11,354 bases of DNA from UM-FILTER-47-13 sp964445195 (GCA_964445195.1 CAYUKA010000046.1:1-11354), one strand, 5' to 3'; numbered from the stretch's first letter, positions 1-7,160 are shown. The notes: generated by a model from the sequence alone, not told the origin. A program made the numbers and translations.

Positions 1-531
1 ACCAAACCAGTGACTCACTCTGGATCTGGTACCACTATGCGGGGCAGGTCAGACAGGCTCACTGATCTACTGATTAACGAGACTATCACCAAAGAAGCCT
101 ATGACCGTAAGTTCTCCCAGCTCCAAAACAGGCGGAAAGAGATCAGCGTCATGCAGGAAGAACACCAAGGCGGCAATGAAGAGTTTAAAAACGCCCTGAC
201 CACAATAGTTTCCTTAGCATCTAAAGCCCCCGATATATTCAAAAGTTCGAAAACTGAGGTTAAACGGGCTTTAGTCGGGTTTGTATTTTCGAACTTACAG
301 CTCAATGGCTCAAAGCTAGAGTACACGCTACGTGAACCGTTCCAGAGCTTCCAAAATGTAGGGAGTTATAAAGAATGGCTGGGGTGGCAGGATTCGAACC
401 TGCGCATGGCGATACCAAAAACCGCTGCCTTACCGCTTGGCTACACCCCAACAATGCTAGATGGAAGGGAAATTACCCAAAAACCTCTAAAAAGGCAAGT
501 GGGTCTGAGCGTTATAGGGCGTTTTGTTTGA
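1..531 (+). CDS. Large serine recombinase, C-terminal part (5' end outside window)
   Basis: The frame is open from the first base of the window, so this is the 3' part of a gene that starts upstream. The visible protein has the C-terminal signature of large serine recombinases (resolvase/invertase superfamily integrases): RLTDLLINETITKEAYDRK, a coiled-coil-like stretch with QLQNRRKEI, then a KRALVGFVFSNLQLNG segment and LREPFQ. The catalytic serine domain and zinc ribbon would lie upstream and cannot be seen. After about residue 120 the frame enters a tRNA-Gln gene on the opposite strand. Its last 50 or so residues (from WLGWQDSNLRM) are therefore tRNA-templated and host-derived rather than family sequence. 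Such enzymes integrate or excise mobile elements. The position beside the tRNA 3' end suggests an integrated element lying to the left. It may be functional with an att-encoded tail, or a remnant; the window does not settle this. Confidence 0.72.
   Translation, partial: TKPVTHSGSGTTMRGRSDRLTDLLINETITKEAYDRKFSQLQNRRKEISVMQEEHQGGNEEFKNALTTIVSLASKAPDIFKSSKTEVKRALVGFVFSNLQLNGSKLEYTLREPFQSFQNVGSYKEWLGWQDSNLRMAIPKTAALPLGYTPTMLDGREITQKPLKRQVGLSVIGRFV
376..450 (-). tRNA. tRNA-Gln (anticodon UUG), CCA encoded
   Basis: The reverse complement folds as a complete cloverleaf. The acceptor stem is TGGGGTG pairing with CACCCCA, the D arm is GCCAAGCGGTAAGGC, and the anticodon stem GCGGT/ATCGC encloses the loop TTTTGGT, giving anticodon UUG. 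The T arm is GCAGG-TTCGAAT-CCTGC, followed by discriminator G and an encoded CCA at 376-378. The sequence closely follows bacterial glutamine tRNAs. It is convergent with, and lies inside, the recombinase reading frame, so its 3' end is the likely integration site of the element to the left. Confidence 0.96.
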
Positions 532-539
532 GAGTTCAA
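511..539 (-). promoter_or_regulatory. Promoter of tRNA-Gln
   Basis: On the minus strand a TTGAAC -35 box (534-539) and a TATAAC -10 box (511-516) are separated by exactly 17 bases. The predicted start is near 504, giving a leader of about 54 bases before the tRNA 5' end at 450. The match to the housekeeping sigma consensus is good and nothing else nearby on this strand needs it. Confidence 0.6.
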
Positions 540-593
540 CAATCAAGTTACGATTAAACGACCTGATACGCGTTTTTCCAGCTATGAACAGGT

Positions 594-1070
594 TTAAGAA
601 ACTTTTTCTGCTGTGTGTAAGAAGTTAGAGGCCTGTTTAGAGAATGTCTTGAGCCATTTTTCTCTGATTAGAGCAGAGTTTTCTCGAATGGCTTCAACCT
701 CATACCCCTCAGGTAAAAAAGCATCCATAATTCCGCCAGCCTGTACAGCGAGCACTCCGAGTTGTTCAAGTCCTTGGCGCAGGATAGTGTCTCCCATGAA
801 TGGGCCTGTTAACATATCGCTATCTAATTCTGGTCTTATCATATATTGAGTGCCCATTGTGGGATGGGTTGCAAGTTCGCAAAGCATTTTATAAGCCTCA
901 TTACGTTTTCCGGTCTCTGTTCCGTCGCGCACATCAAGTGTTTCTCTTACTTTGGCAGGAAAAAATTCTCTTTTGCTTTTATTGTCATTTGCACAGCGCC
1001 AGCGCTCAATCGCAGAATGGTCTGTTTTGAATAAATCCATAAGAAACATAGTTTCCATCACATCGCGCAT
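594..1070 (-). CDS. Hypothetical helical protein, probably N-terminally shortened
   Basis: This 158-residue protein starts at the ATG at 1070, with an AGGGG ribosome-binding site about six bases upstream. A TTG start at 1091 in the same frame is possible but less likely, because it lies before that site, and a stop closes the frame 12 bases further on. It is soluble, with no signal peptide or membrane segment. Visible features are an amphipathic N-terminal helix (MRDVMETMFLMDLF), a charged middle with a WRCANDNKSKREFFP segment, and a short ELATHPT motif. I do not recognise a named family. The abrupt helical N terminus looks like the interior of a longer all-helical, HEPN/DUF5677-like protein, which would make this a remnant, but that is only an impression. 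It lies between the tRNA and the RTX gene in an AT-rich, accessory-looking stretch. Confidence 0.6.
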   Translation of the reverse strand: MRDVMETMFLMDLFKTDHSAIERWRCANDNKSKREFFPAKVRETLDVRDGTETGKRNEAYKMLCELATHPTMGTQYMIRPELDSDMLTGPFMGDTILRQGLEQLGVLAVQAGGIMDAFLPEGYEVEAIRENSALIREKWLKTFSKQASNFLHTAEKVS

Positions 1071-1081
1071 AAGCAACCCCT

Positions 1082-1096
1082 CCGGTTCCAAACCGG
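1082..1096. repeat. Small perfect hairpin before the hypothetical gene
   Basis: CCGGTT and AACCGG form a six-base-pair perfect stem with a three-base loop. On the minus strand it sits immediately before the AGGGG ribosome-binding site of the gene starting at 1070 and about 70 bases after the RTX stop codon. No T-run follows, so it is not a canonical terminator. It could slow translation initiation or be a chance palindrome. Confidence 0.35.
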
Positions 1097-1163
1097 CTGG
1101 ATATCAAAGTCGGCTATCATTATTCCATTGATTTTAATATGAAAAAGATAAGAATAAAGAGGT

Positions 1164-4100
1164 TTAGCTGGTAATGATAACGCCAGCGACTTCCAAAAAG
1201 GCTTCGTCGGTCAGCCCGGTAATGCCGTCAATGGTGGCAACAACTGTCGCTGCGCCAAAACTTGCGCTGCCTGTTGTATCGACACGGACGTCTGAATCGC
1301 CGCCACTATCGGTGATTTGGACAAAATCAGTAATAAGCTCGGTTAAGGGGTCATAGCCTGTGAGCAGATCGGAAAGGTCCAGTTTATCGATCTGCGTGTT
1401 AAAATTATATACCGTATCGGTATTGGCGGTGCCGGTGTTGCTGAATTCAAAAATTTCCATACCGGCAGAACCATACAGATCGTCATTTCCAGTACCGCCG
1501 CTCACTCTTGTGACGTCAAACGTTGCGCCGCTATCGTAGGCAACAATAACAATGCCATCACCGCCATCACCACCGTCGAAAGCGCCCGTACCATTTGAGC
1601 CTGTCGCGCCGGAGCCGCCGCCACCGCGGCCATCCAGGCCATCGGTACCTGCGGCGCGGCTGTTCGGTGCTGTGCCGCCGCCACCGGCACCGCCGGTGCC
1701 GCCGGTCCCCGATCCTAAGTAAGCGCCGCCGCCGCCGCCACCGCCATAATAAATGGTTTCGCCTGTTATTGCTGATGTAACGCCGTCGCCACCATCGCCG
1801 CCATTATTGCCGCTGGCGTTCGCACCGGCGGCTCCCGCGCCGCCGCCACCACCGGCAGCCGCCGTACCGACTGTGCCACCCGAACCATTACCGCCGGCAT
1901 TGCCATCCGTACCGCTGGCGCCAGTGCCTGTTAAGCGGCCACCGCCACCTGAAGCGCCGCTGTTACCGTTATTCTGTACGCCGTTAGTGCCGCCGCCACC
2001 ACCGCCTAAAGCAGTATTTCCGTCAAATGAGGACGTCCCTCCAGTGCCGGCCATGCTTGTACCGCCAACACCGCCGGCACCGCCCGCGCCGACAGCAATC
2101 GCATAGTTGTTGCCGGCCGTTACGGCGTAACCTGTGACCTCGTCGACCTCACCGGCACCGCCGCCGCCGCCGCCGCCGGTGTTGCCGCTCACGAACCCGC
2201 CGCCGCCGCCGCCGCCGCCGACAGCAAGGTAATCAACTTGCGTCACGCCTGTCGGGGCCGTGAAAGTATGGGCCCCTGTGCTCGTATAAGAATGGAATAT
2301 CCAGCCATCAGCCCTGACAATAGCCTCAGAGTTCGCGCTCAGGATGCTGGTGATGGACGCATCGATCGTGGATGCCGAATTAATCGTATCATCGCCGGCA
2401 TCCCCGTTTAACGTGTCTGCGCCGCCGCCGCCGTTCAGGGTATCATTATTGTTGCCGCCATTAAGCGTATCGCCCTGATTGCCGGCGATCAGTATGTCAT
2501 TACCATCGCCGCCGTTAAGCGTATTTGATGCATCATCAATATTGCCGACATCATAAATCTTAAAATTGCGGAACCAGCTATTGCCATCCGTACCGTTCGA
2601 GGGCGCATTGCCATCGTCATCGTTCATGAAAACAAGGTGAGAAAATGTGCCGGTAAAGTAGCTGCCCACATCAATTGTGAAATGTTCCCAGTCACTGGAG
2701 CCAGTATAGTTATCAAAGGCCGTTATTCCCCAGTTCTGGGTGCCGAATACCTTAAACGTATTGCCTGCGCTAATATTATTGTCATTGTCAAAGCCAACAC
2801 CACTGATCTCAGCTTCCAATGTGCTTTTGAAGTCAAATTCGATGATCGTATCAGCCGTGACGGTGTAGTTGACGAGCACCTTTTTCCAGAGATTACCGTC
2901 CATAATAAACCCGTCACCATTCTCGATGACACTCAGACTGCCTCCGGCATCCTGACCGCCGCCATAACTGAGCAAGTCCGCTGCCGTTGCGAAGAACGGC
3001 TCGGTTTCATTTGTAATGCCGGCACCGTTTATGGTGTCGTTCCCGGCGCCGCCAGTAAGAATATCCGCACCAAGGCCACCGTTAATGTTGTCATCATCAG
3101 CGCCGCCATCAATGGTATCGTCGCCATTCCCGCCTTCTATCGTATCATTACCAGCGCCACCGTCGATGGTATCATCGCCGTCATCGCCTTCAATCGTATC
3201 ATTGCCGTGATCGCCGTAGATTTCATCGTTGCCGCTGCCCCCGAAAATCTCATCCGCATCGTTGCCGCCACGAATAACATCATCGTCTGCTCCGCCATCA
3301 ATAATATCACTGCCGTCACCACCAGTAATAAAATCAAGACCGTCCTGCCCTTCAATAATATCATTACCTTTGGCCCCATGGATCGTGTCATCGTCCGCAC
3401 CGCCATACATGGTATCATCGCCGTTGCCGCCAAGAAGGATGTCATCACCGCTATCGCCATACATGGTATTCGTGCCGCTTTGGCCTATAAGACGGTCATC
3501 ACCGGCTTCACCATAGAGAATGTCGTCGCCTGATCCTGCGATGAGAATATCATTACCGGCACCGCCGTTTAGAATATCGTTGCCGGCTCCACCGGACAGC
3601 ATGTCGTTGCCTGATTGTCCAAACAAAAGATCGTCGCCGTTATCACCGCCACTATCCCCCCAGATTTTATCATCACCCGCGCCGCCAATAATAGTATCGT
3701 TGCCATCCTGTCCAAACAGCCTGTCATCACCCGCGCCGCCGTTAATGGAATCATCCCCGTCTCTGGCTTCTACGCGGTCGTTACCGCCATCGGCATCAAT
3801 AACATCCGTACCCGTGCCTGTAACAATCTTATCGTCACCCGTTGTGCCTGAATTGGTCACGGTTCCTAAATTGCCGGAGGTCGGCTCCTCGCGTCCGAAA
3901 AGGTGATCATGTGCAGAGGGGCTGGACAAGCTTACGCTATCGCTCTGCATCAGCATGACGGCGGTAAGATCGGATGAAAAATCGGATGCCCGATCTAAAG
4001 CCTGCCCATTAATTCTGACATCATGGATTGTAACGGACTCGTTGCCGTCACCGGAGTTACTGCTGAAGCGAAATTGCAGGGATGAGGGATAGTTGTTCGT

Positions 4101-4268
4101 GGAATCATCATAGTCGAGCGTAAAAACAAGAATGTCGGACCCGACGCCTGTTTGCGCTGTAATCAGCGAGGAGGAAACAGCAATGCCATCAACGAGGATT
4201 TCTAACAGCGGATCGGCCCCGGTTGTCAGGTCAGTGCTTGCCTCAATGGTTAATATAAAACGTGCCAT
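1164..4268 (-). CDS. Secreted RTX mosaic protein with CBM60-like, polyglycine and type I secretion domains
   Basis: This 1034-residue acidic protein has no Sec signal peptide. Domains in order: residues 4-90 resemble a calcium-dependent CBM60-type carbohydrate-binding module (LEILVDG, VTIHDVRINGQAL). Residues 143-415 hold about 30 RTX repeats of the GGxGxDxhx type, which bind calcium and fold after export. Residues 423-573 form a second beta-sandwich with WKK, EFDFKS, GTQNWGI and WFRNFKIYD segments, similar to C-terminal modules of marine polysaccharide-active proteins. Residues 583-632 are more RTX repeats. Residues 672-913 are a glycine-rich domain beginning VDYLAVGGGG and ending GIVIVAY, the pattern of polyglycine domains in phage adhesins and bacterial surface proteins. 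Residues 920-1034 match the type I secretion C-terminal target type (FVQITDSGGD, VRVDTTGS, IDGITGL). No catalytic domain is evident, so adhesin or matrix protein is the likeliest role. The ABC exporter must be encoded elsewhere. The start has only a weak GAG-type ribosome-binding site. Confidence 0.88.
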   Translation of the reverse strand: MARFILTIEASTDLTTGADPLLEILVDGIAVSSSLITAQTGVGSDILVFTLDYDDSTNNYPSSLQFRFSSNSGDGNESVTIHDVRINGQALDRASDFSSDLTAVMLMQSDSVSLSSPSAHDHLFGREEPTSGNLGTVTNSGTTGDDKIVTGTGTDVIDADGGNDRVEARDGDDSINGGAGDDRLFGQDGNDTIIGGAGDDKIWGDSGGDNGDDLLFGQSGNDMLSGGAGNDILNGGAGNDILIAGSGDDILYGEAGDDRLIGQSGTNTMYGDSGDDILLGGNGDDTMYGGADDDTIHGAKGNDIIEGQDGLDFITGGDGSDIIDGGADDDVIRGGNDADEIFGGSGNDEIYGDHGNDTIEGDDGDDTIDGGAGNDTIEGGNGDDTIDGGADDDNINGGLGADILTGGAGNDTINGAGITNETEPFFATAADLLSYGGGQDAGGSLSVIENGDGFIMDGNLWKKVLVNYTVTADTIIEFDFKSTLEAEISGVGFDNDNNISAGNTFKVFGTQNWGITAFDNYTGSSDWEHFTIDVGSYFTGTFSHLVFMNDDDGNAPSNGTDGNSWFRNFKIYDVGNIDDASNTLNGGDGNDILIAGNQGDTLNGGNNNDTLNGGGGADTLNGDAGDDTINSASTIDASITSILSANSEAIVRADGWIFHSYTSTGAHTFTAPTGVTQVDYLAVGGGGGGGGFVSGNTGGGGGGGAGEVDEVTGYAVTAGNNYAIAVGAGGAGGVGGTSMAGTGGTSSFDGNTALGGGGGGTNGVQNNGNSGASGGGGRLTGTGASGTDGNAGGNGSGGTVGTAAAGGGGGAGAAGANASGNNGGDGGDGVTSAITGETIYYGGGGGGGAYLGSGTGGTGGAGGGGTAPNSRAAGTDGLDGRGGGGSGATGSNGTGAFDGGDGGDGIVIVAYDSGATFDVTRVSGGTGNDDLYGSAGMEIFEFSNTGTANTDTVYNFNTQIDKLDLSDLLTGYDPLTELITDFVQITDSGGDSDVRVDTTGSASFGAATVVATIDGITGLTDEAFLEVAGVIITS
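1530..2255 (-). repeat. Glycine-rich (polyglycine-type) domain coding segment
   Basis: This segment encodes residues 672-913 of the RTX protein, dominated by glycine runs separated by short loops (GGGGGGGG, GGAGG, GGDGGDG), framed by VDYLAVGG at the start and GIVIVAYD at the end. The flanking motifs match a glycine-rich domain found in tail-fibre adhesins and large surface proteins, some of which pack as polyglycine II helices. It includes pure CCG runs of eight (2197-2220) and seven (2158-2178) units, which are prone to gain or loss of whole glycine codons. Confidence 0.8.
3024..3842 (-). repeat. Main RTX nonapeptide repeat array
   Basis: This segment encodes residues 143-415 of the RTX protein, about 30 imperfect tandem copies of a nine-residue unit (for example GGAGNDTIE, GGNGDDTID). 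These are hemolysin-type calcium-binding repeats forming a parallel beta-roll. The DNA copies are diverged, so the repeat is clear at protein level but only approximate at base level. A second array of about five units is encoded at 2373-2522. Confidence 0.9.
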
Positions 4269-4481
4269 TGTTTCTCGTTTTCCCCCTGCAGCCGCAATCT
4301 TTAAAAAGTTCTATATATACAATATCTTGGCCACATATTCATGATACCAGACGAGGATTAGAGATTAACTAAAATTCCTTAAAATTTTATCTATTATAAA
4401 AAGATAACAAAAACGCTAAAGAAACCCGGCTGGCCTGACGCACGGTCAAGTGACAGTTTCAGGAATGCGGTCTGATATGGA
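4269..4481. other. Intergenic region upstream of the RTX gene
   Basis: This AT-rich gap separates the VasI-like gene from the RTX gene, both on the minus strand. On the minus strand a perfect TATAAT (4393-4398) is preceded by only a weak TTTAGC -35 at a 16-base spacing, about 125 bases from the RTX start. A TTATCT/AGATAA inverted repeat (4388-4407) overlaps it. A five-base-pair hairpin (4472-4485) overlaps the stop of the VasI-like gene but lacks a T-run, so no terminator can be called. The RTX gene may have its own promoter here. Confidence 0.35.
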
Positions 4482-5171
4482 TCAGTTATAACACTCGTCG
4501 ACAAGAATTTGCAGGACGGTGTTCAGGCCGGAAATATCATGGACGATGGTCTGGGCGATATCGTAATGCGGTGTCAGATAAAAGATAATGCGGTCATGGT
4601 CCCGCATTTCCTTGATAAAGGCGACGGGGTTAGGCGCGAACAAAGCCTGACGATCAGTAGACAGGTCCCAGGTTACAACTCTGCGTGCGTCCGCACCGAA
4701 CTGGTAGGACAGGTCATGACGGCTGAAACCGTCCACACGGGCACGGCTTTGCAGGCCGACTTTCCAGTCGAGATAAATATTGGTTGTGCCGTGTTTGCAG
4801 GTGATTGTCAGTGTTGGGTGGCGTTTCATACCGGATTTGGAGGTAATGGCCTCGACTGAGTCGTTGCGCAAATAAATAATCTCTTCACCTGCGGCGTTCC
4901 GGCGTTTGGTGACTTCCCAAAAGCCGTAGTTATCCAGGATTTCAGCTTCACGTGATTGGGCGTCAGGACTTTTATAGCCGAGTTTCTTGGCGATTTCATC
5001 ATAGCAGGTTAACCGTTTGATACGCCCTTTAATCTGCGAACATTGCTGTATCTCGTTATCAATGCTGGTAACGCTGACTTGGTCTGGTGCCGCGTAGGCA
5101 GGCGTGCCGGCGAGCGCGAACCCCACAAGGACGACAGACAGGAAAACTATGCACGCAGATCTTATAATCAT
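4482..5171 (-). CDS. Secreted VasI/TagO-like protein, orphan
   Basis: This 229-residue protein has a Sec signal peptide: basic MIIR, a hydrophobic core to about residue 21, and a likely cleavage after TPAYA (residue 27). The mature part starts with a C-x(11)-C region (Cys44 and Cys56, with CSQIKGRIKRLTCYDEIAKK). This is the small N-terminal motif of VasI/TagO proteins associated with type VI secretion. The body has FWEV, a LTITCKHGTTNIYLDW strand pair (Cys125), RVVTWDLSTDRQALFAPNP and IIFYLTPH, all in the order typical of that family, ending at Cys227. No type VI genes are nearby, so any role in that system is inference and a general periplasmic function is as likely. The start has a poor ribosome-binding site, but no later Met fits the signal peptide. 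Confidence 0.6.
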   Translation of the reverse strand: MIIRSACIVFLSVVLVGFALAGTPAYAAPDQVSVTSIDNEIQQCSQIKGRIKRLTCYDEIAKKLGYKSPDAQSREAEILDNYGFWEVTKRRNAAGEEIIYLRNDSVEAITSKSGMKRHPTLTITCKHGTTNIYLDWKVGLQSRARVDGFSRHDLSYQFGADARRVVTWDLSTDRQALFAPNPVAFIKEMRDHDRIIFYLTPHYDIAQTIVHDISGLNTVLQILVDECYN

Positions 5172-5190
5172 CTCTATATGATAATATGAA

Positions 5191-5196
5191 ATTATA
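5191..5196 (-). promoter_or_regulatory. Possible -10 box for the VasI-like gene
   Basis: A perfect TATAAT lies on the minus strand about 20 bases before the ATG at 5171, in a short AT-rich gap after pleD. No convincing -35 is found at 16 to 18 bases, and the implied leader is very short. It may be chance in AT-rich sequence. Confidence 0.25.
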
Positions 5197-5255
5197 GGAG
5201 AGTAAAGAAAACGCCGCTGCTCAATGAAGGTGTAAATACCTGTTATGGCATGTTT

Positions 5256-6683
5256 TTAGCCGGCTTCACGCCGCGGGTCGCTTTTAAAGCTCTCCGGGTC
5301 GAGCTTGCCGATATTTTCAAAAACCGTGCAATTGCGCCCGCCGTTTTTCGCTTCATACAGGGCTTTGTCAGCGCGGTCGATCACCTCCTGGACCGTATAG
5401 TCTCCGGGTTCGATAATGGCGCCGCCGATTGAAGTGGTGATGCTTAGCGTCATATCTTTCACAGCCGATGCCATCGGGTAATCGGCAATTGAGCGTCGCA
5501 AGCGCTCTGCAATAAACAGCGCTTTGTCTTCGGAAATATCCGGCAGGATGGCGACAAACTCTTCACCGCCGAGCCGTGCAACCAGGTCAAAGCCGCGCAG
5601 ATTATCAAGCAGGCGATCTGCAAATATCTTGAGAACTTCATCGCCCACAACGTGGCCATGCGTATCGTTGACATCTTTGAAGTGGTCGATATCAAGGATC
5701 AGGATGCCCAGATTTTTGCCCGAGCTTTTCAGGTCGTCGAGCTTCTTTTGTAAGTGGACTTCGAGGTATCGGCGGTTAAACAGGCCGGTGCCGCCATCCC
5801 GTACGGCCATCTCCAGGCTGTTTTCGTAGGAATCGCGCAGCCGCTTCTGGAAGCGTTTGCGGCGCACCTGCGTCCGGACGCGGGCCAGCAGTTCGTTGCG
5901 GTCGATCGGGCGCAGAATATAGTCATGCGCCCCGATTTCCAGCCCGCGCGCGATGCGGTCCATATCTTCTTCGGTCGCCGCCATGATGATCGGCACGGCG
6001 CGGGTTTTCTCGTTCGAACGTAAATGAGAACAAAGGCGCAGCCCGTCCTCTTTTTTCAGGTTCAGACTGATCAGCAGGGCATCGAACTCATGCTGCGAGG
6101 CATATTCCATCGCTTTCATGCCGCTATCGACCGGTATCACGTTGTCATTATCCTTATGCAGCGTTTCGGCTATTTTATCGGCCTCGAACTCCTGGTCCTC
6201 GACCACCAGCACCCGCGCATTGTCATACGGCTCGTCCATGACGCTCTGGGTCTGTTCCACCACGCCGAGTTGCGAGGCGGTGCTTTCCCGCGCCCGCCAT
6301 TCATCAATCGTCATCTTCAGCCGGATCAGGGAACTGACCCGTGCCATCAGGGCTGTGTCATTCACCGGCTTGCTCAGAAAGTCATCGGCGCCGGACTCAA
6401 GGCCGCGCACCTTATCGACCGAGTCGGTCAGGGCCGTGACCATAACCACGGGAATATGGGCGTAGGCCGGGTCCTGCTTGATACGTTTGCAGACTTCGAA
6501 CCCGTCCATGCCGGGCATCATGACATCCAGCAGGATCAAATCCGGGTTATCGTTCTGGACGCGTTGCAGCGCCTCTTCACCGCTGGTCGCGGTCACAACG
6601 TCGTAATACTCGCTGCTGAGCTTCGCTTCCAGCAACTTGACGTTCGGCAATATGTCGTCGACAACCAATACTCTTGCGGACAT
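5256..6683 (-). CDS. pleD: PleD-type response regulator diguanylate cyclase (REC-REC-GGEEF)
   Basis: This 475-residue cytoplasmic enzyme would make c-di-GMP from two GTP when phosphorylated and dimerised. Receiver 1 (residues 1-120) is complete: Asp9/Asp10, phospho-acceptor Asp53, Thr83 and Lys105. Receiver 2 (155-275) has Ser206 where the phospho-acceptor Asp should be, so it is an adaptor as in Caulobacter PleD. The GGDEF domain (about 285-455) has the active-site loop GGEEF at 372-376 and an RGFD product-inhibition site (RxxD) at 363-366. The usual DxLTGLxNRR motif reads DGGTGLFNRR at 296-305, with Leu replaced by Gly. It follows divK with a 26-base gap and a GGGAG ribosome-binding site, so the two are probably cotranscribed. 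In Caulobacter, PleD drives the swarmer-to-stalked transition and its phosphorylation depends on PleC and DivJ; neither kinase gene is in this window. Confidence 0.93.
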   Translation of the reverse strand: MSARVLVVDDILPNVKLLEAKLSSEYYDVVTATSGEEALQRVQNDNPDLILLDVMMPGMDGFEVCKRIKQDPAYAHIPVVMVTALTDSVDKVRGLESGADDFLSKPVNDTALMARVSSLIRLKMTIDEWRARESTASQLGVVEQTQSVMDEPYDNARVLVVEDQEFEADKIAETLHKDNDNVIPVDSGMKAMEYASQHEFDALLISLNLKKEDGLRLCSHLRSNEKTRAVPIIMAATEEDMDRIARGLEIGAHDYILRPIDRNELLARVRTQVRRKRFQKRLRDSYENSLEMAVRDGGTGLFNRRYLEVHLQKKLDDLKSSGKNLGILILDIDHFKDVNDTHGHVVGDEVLKIFADRLLDNLRGFDLVARLGGEEFVAILPDISEDKALFIAERLRRSIADYPMASAVKDMTLSITTSIGGAIIEPGDYTVQEVIDRADKALYEAKNGGRNCTVFENIGKLDPESFKSDPRREAG

Positions 6684-6709
6684 GTATAATGCGCTCCCGC
6701 TTGTTTATT

Positions 6710-7081
6710 TCAATCCTGGTCCAGATGCTTTTCGATGACTTCGATAAAGTTCGTGACCGATATCGGCTTGGAGATATAGTCTTCACAGCCGCCTTCTCTT
6801 ATTTTCTGTTCATCGCCCTTCATCGCAAAAGCCGTCACGGCGATGACCGGGATATCCCGTAACTCGTCATCGTCTTTAAGCCACTTTGTGACGTCAAGGC
6901 CCGATACTTCCGGTAACTGTATGTCCATCAGGATCAGGTCGGGCTGCTTCTGCCGGGCGAGGTCGAGCACATCATTGCCGTTACGGGTCTGGACTGTCTC
7001 ATAACCGTGCGCTTCCAGCAGATCGTGGAACAGCTTCATATTCAGATCGTTATCTTCGACTATCAGAACCGTTTTTGTCAT
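6710..7081 (-). CDS. divK: Single-domain response regulator DivK
   Basis: This 123-residue protein consists of one receiver domain with no output domain. The acidic pair is Glu9/Asp10, the phospho-acceptor Asp53 lies in LILMD, the switch residue Thr83 in AVTAFAM, and Lys105 in DYISKP. The MTKTVLIVEDNDLNMKLFHDLL start and the short C-terminal tail match DivK of alphaproteobacteria. There, phosphorylated DivK acts on the kinases DivL and CckA to lower CtrA activity and helps set cell polarity. The direct junction with pleD repeats the Caulobacter gene order and supports the assignment over a generic CheY-like protein. A candidate CtrA box lies about 72 bases upstream, which would fit CtrA control of divK. 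Confidence 0.92.
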   Translation of the reverse strand: MTKTVLIVEDNDLNMKLFHDLLEAHGYETVQTRNGNDVLDLARQKQPDLILMDIQLPEVSGLDVTKWLKDDDELRDIPVIAVTAFAMKGDEQKIREGGCEDYISKPISVTNFIEVIEKHLDQD

Positions 7082-7128
7082 GATGCGTGCCCTGAGCCCT
7101 TTTTTACCCGCATGCCCTGTAATTCTAG

Positions 7129-7160
7129 ATCATACTGCGTTTGGCTTGTTAAATGGTTAA
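7129..7160 (-). promoter_or_regulatory. Candidate CtrA-bound promoter of divK
   Basis: On the minus strand the exact CtrA-type motif TTAACCAT (7153-7160) is flanked by further TTAA tetramers (7149-7152 and 7162-7165). An 18-base gap leads to a TATGAT -10-like box (7129-7134). This puts the motif in the -35 region, the usual place for CtrA-activated promoters. The predicted start is near 7122, a leader of about 40 bases. There is no good housekeeping -35 here, which fits an activator-dependent promoter. Full TTAA-N7-TTAA spacing is not present. Confidence 0.45.

Noticed and set aside
375..557. A 60-codon plus-strand frame starting MAGVAGFEPAHG
   Set aside because: This is the translated antisense of tRNA-Gln, a well-known false protein pattern.
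1753..2106. A proline-rich 117-codon plus-strand frame
   Set aside because: It is the complement of GGN glycine codons in the polyglycine domain, not an independent gene.
2637..3533. A 298-codon plus-strand open frame across the RTX region
   Set aside because: It is antisense to the RTX repeats and its Ile/Val/Ala-rich periodic sequence is what repeat codons for Gly-Asp produce on the other strand. No ribosome-binding site or family likeness.
3024..3842. Periodic repeats considered as a CRISPR array or DNA satellite
   Set aside because: The period is 27 bases with diverged units in frame throughout, explained by the RTX protein repeat.
4246..4253. A third exact TTAACCAT motif
   Set aside because: It lies inside the RTX coding sequence, encoding part of Leu-Thr-Ile, downstream of the start codon, so it is probably coincidental.
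6024..6689. A 221-codon plus-strand frame opposite pleD
   Set aside because: It is antisense to a clearly conserved gene and has low-complexity His/Gln-rich composition with no family likeness.
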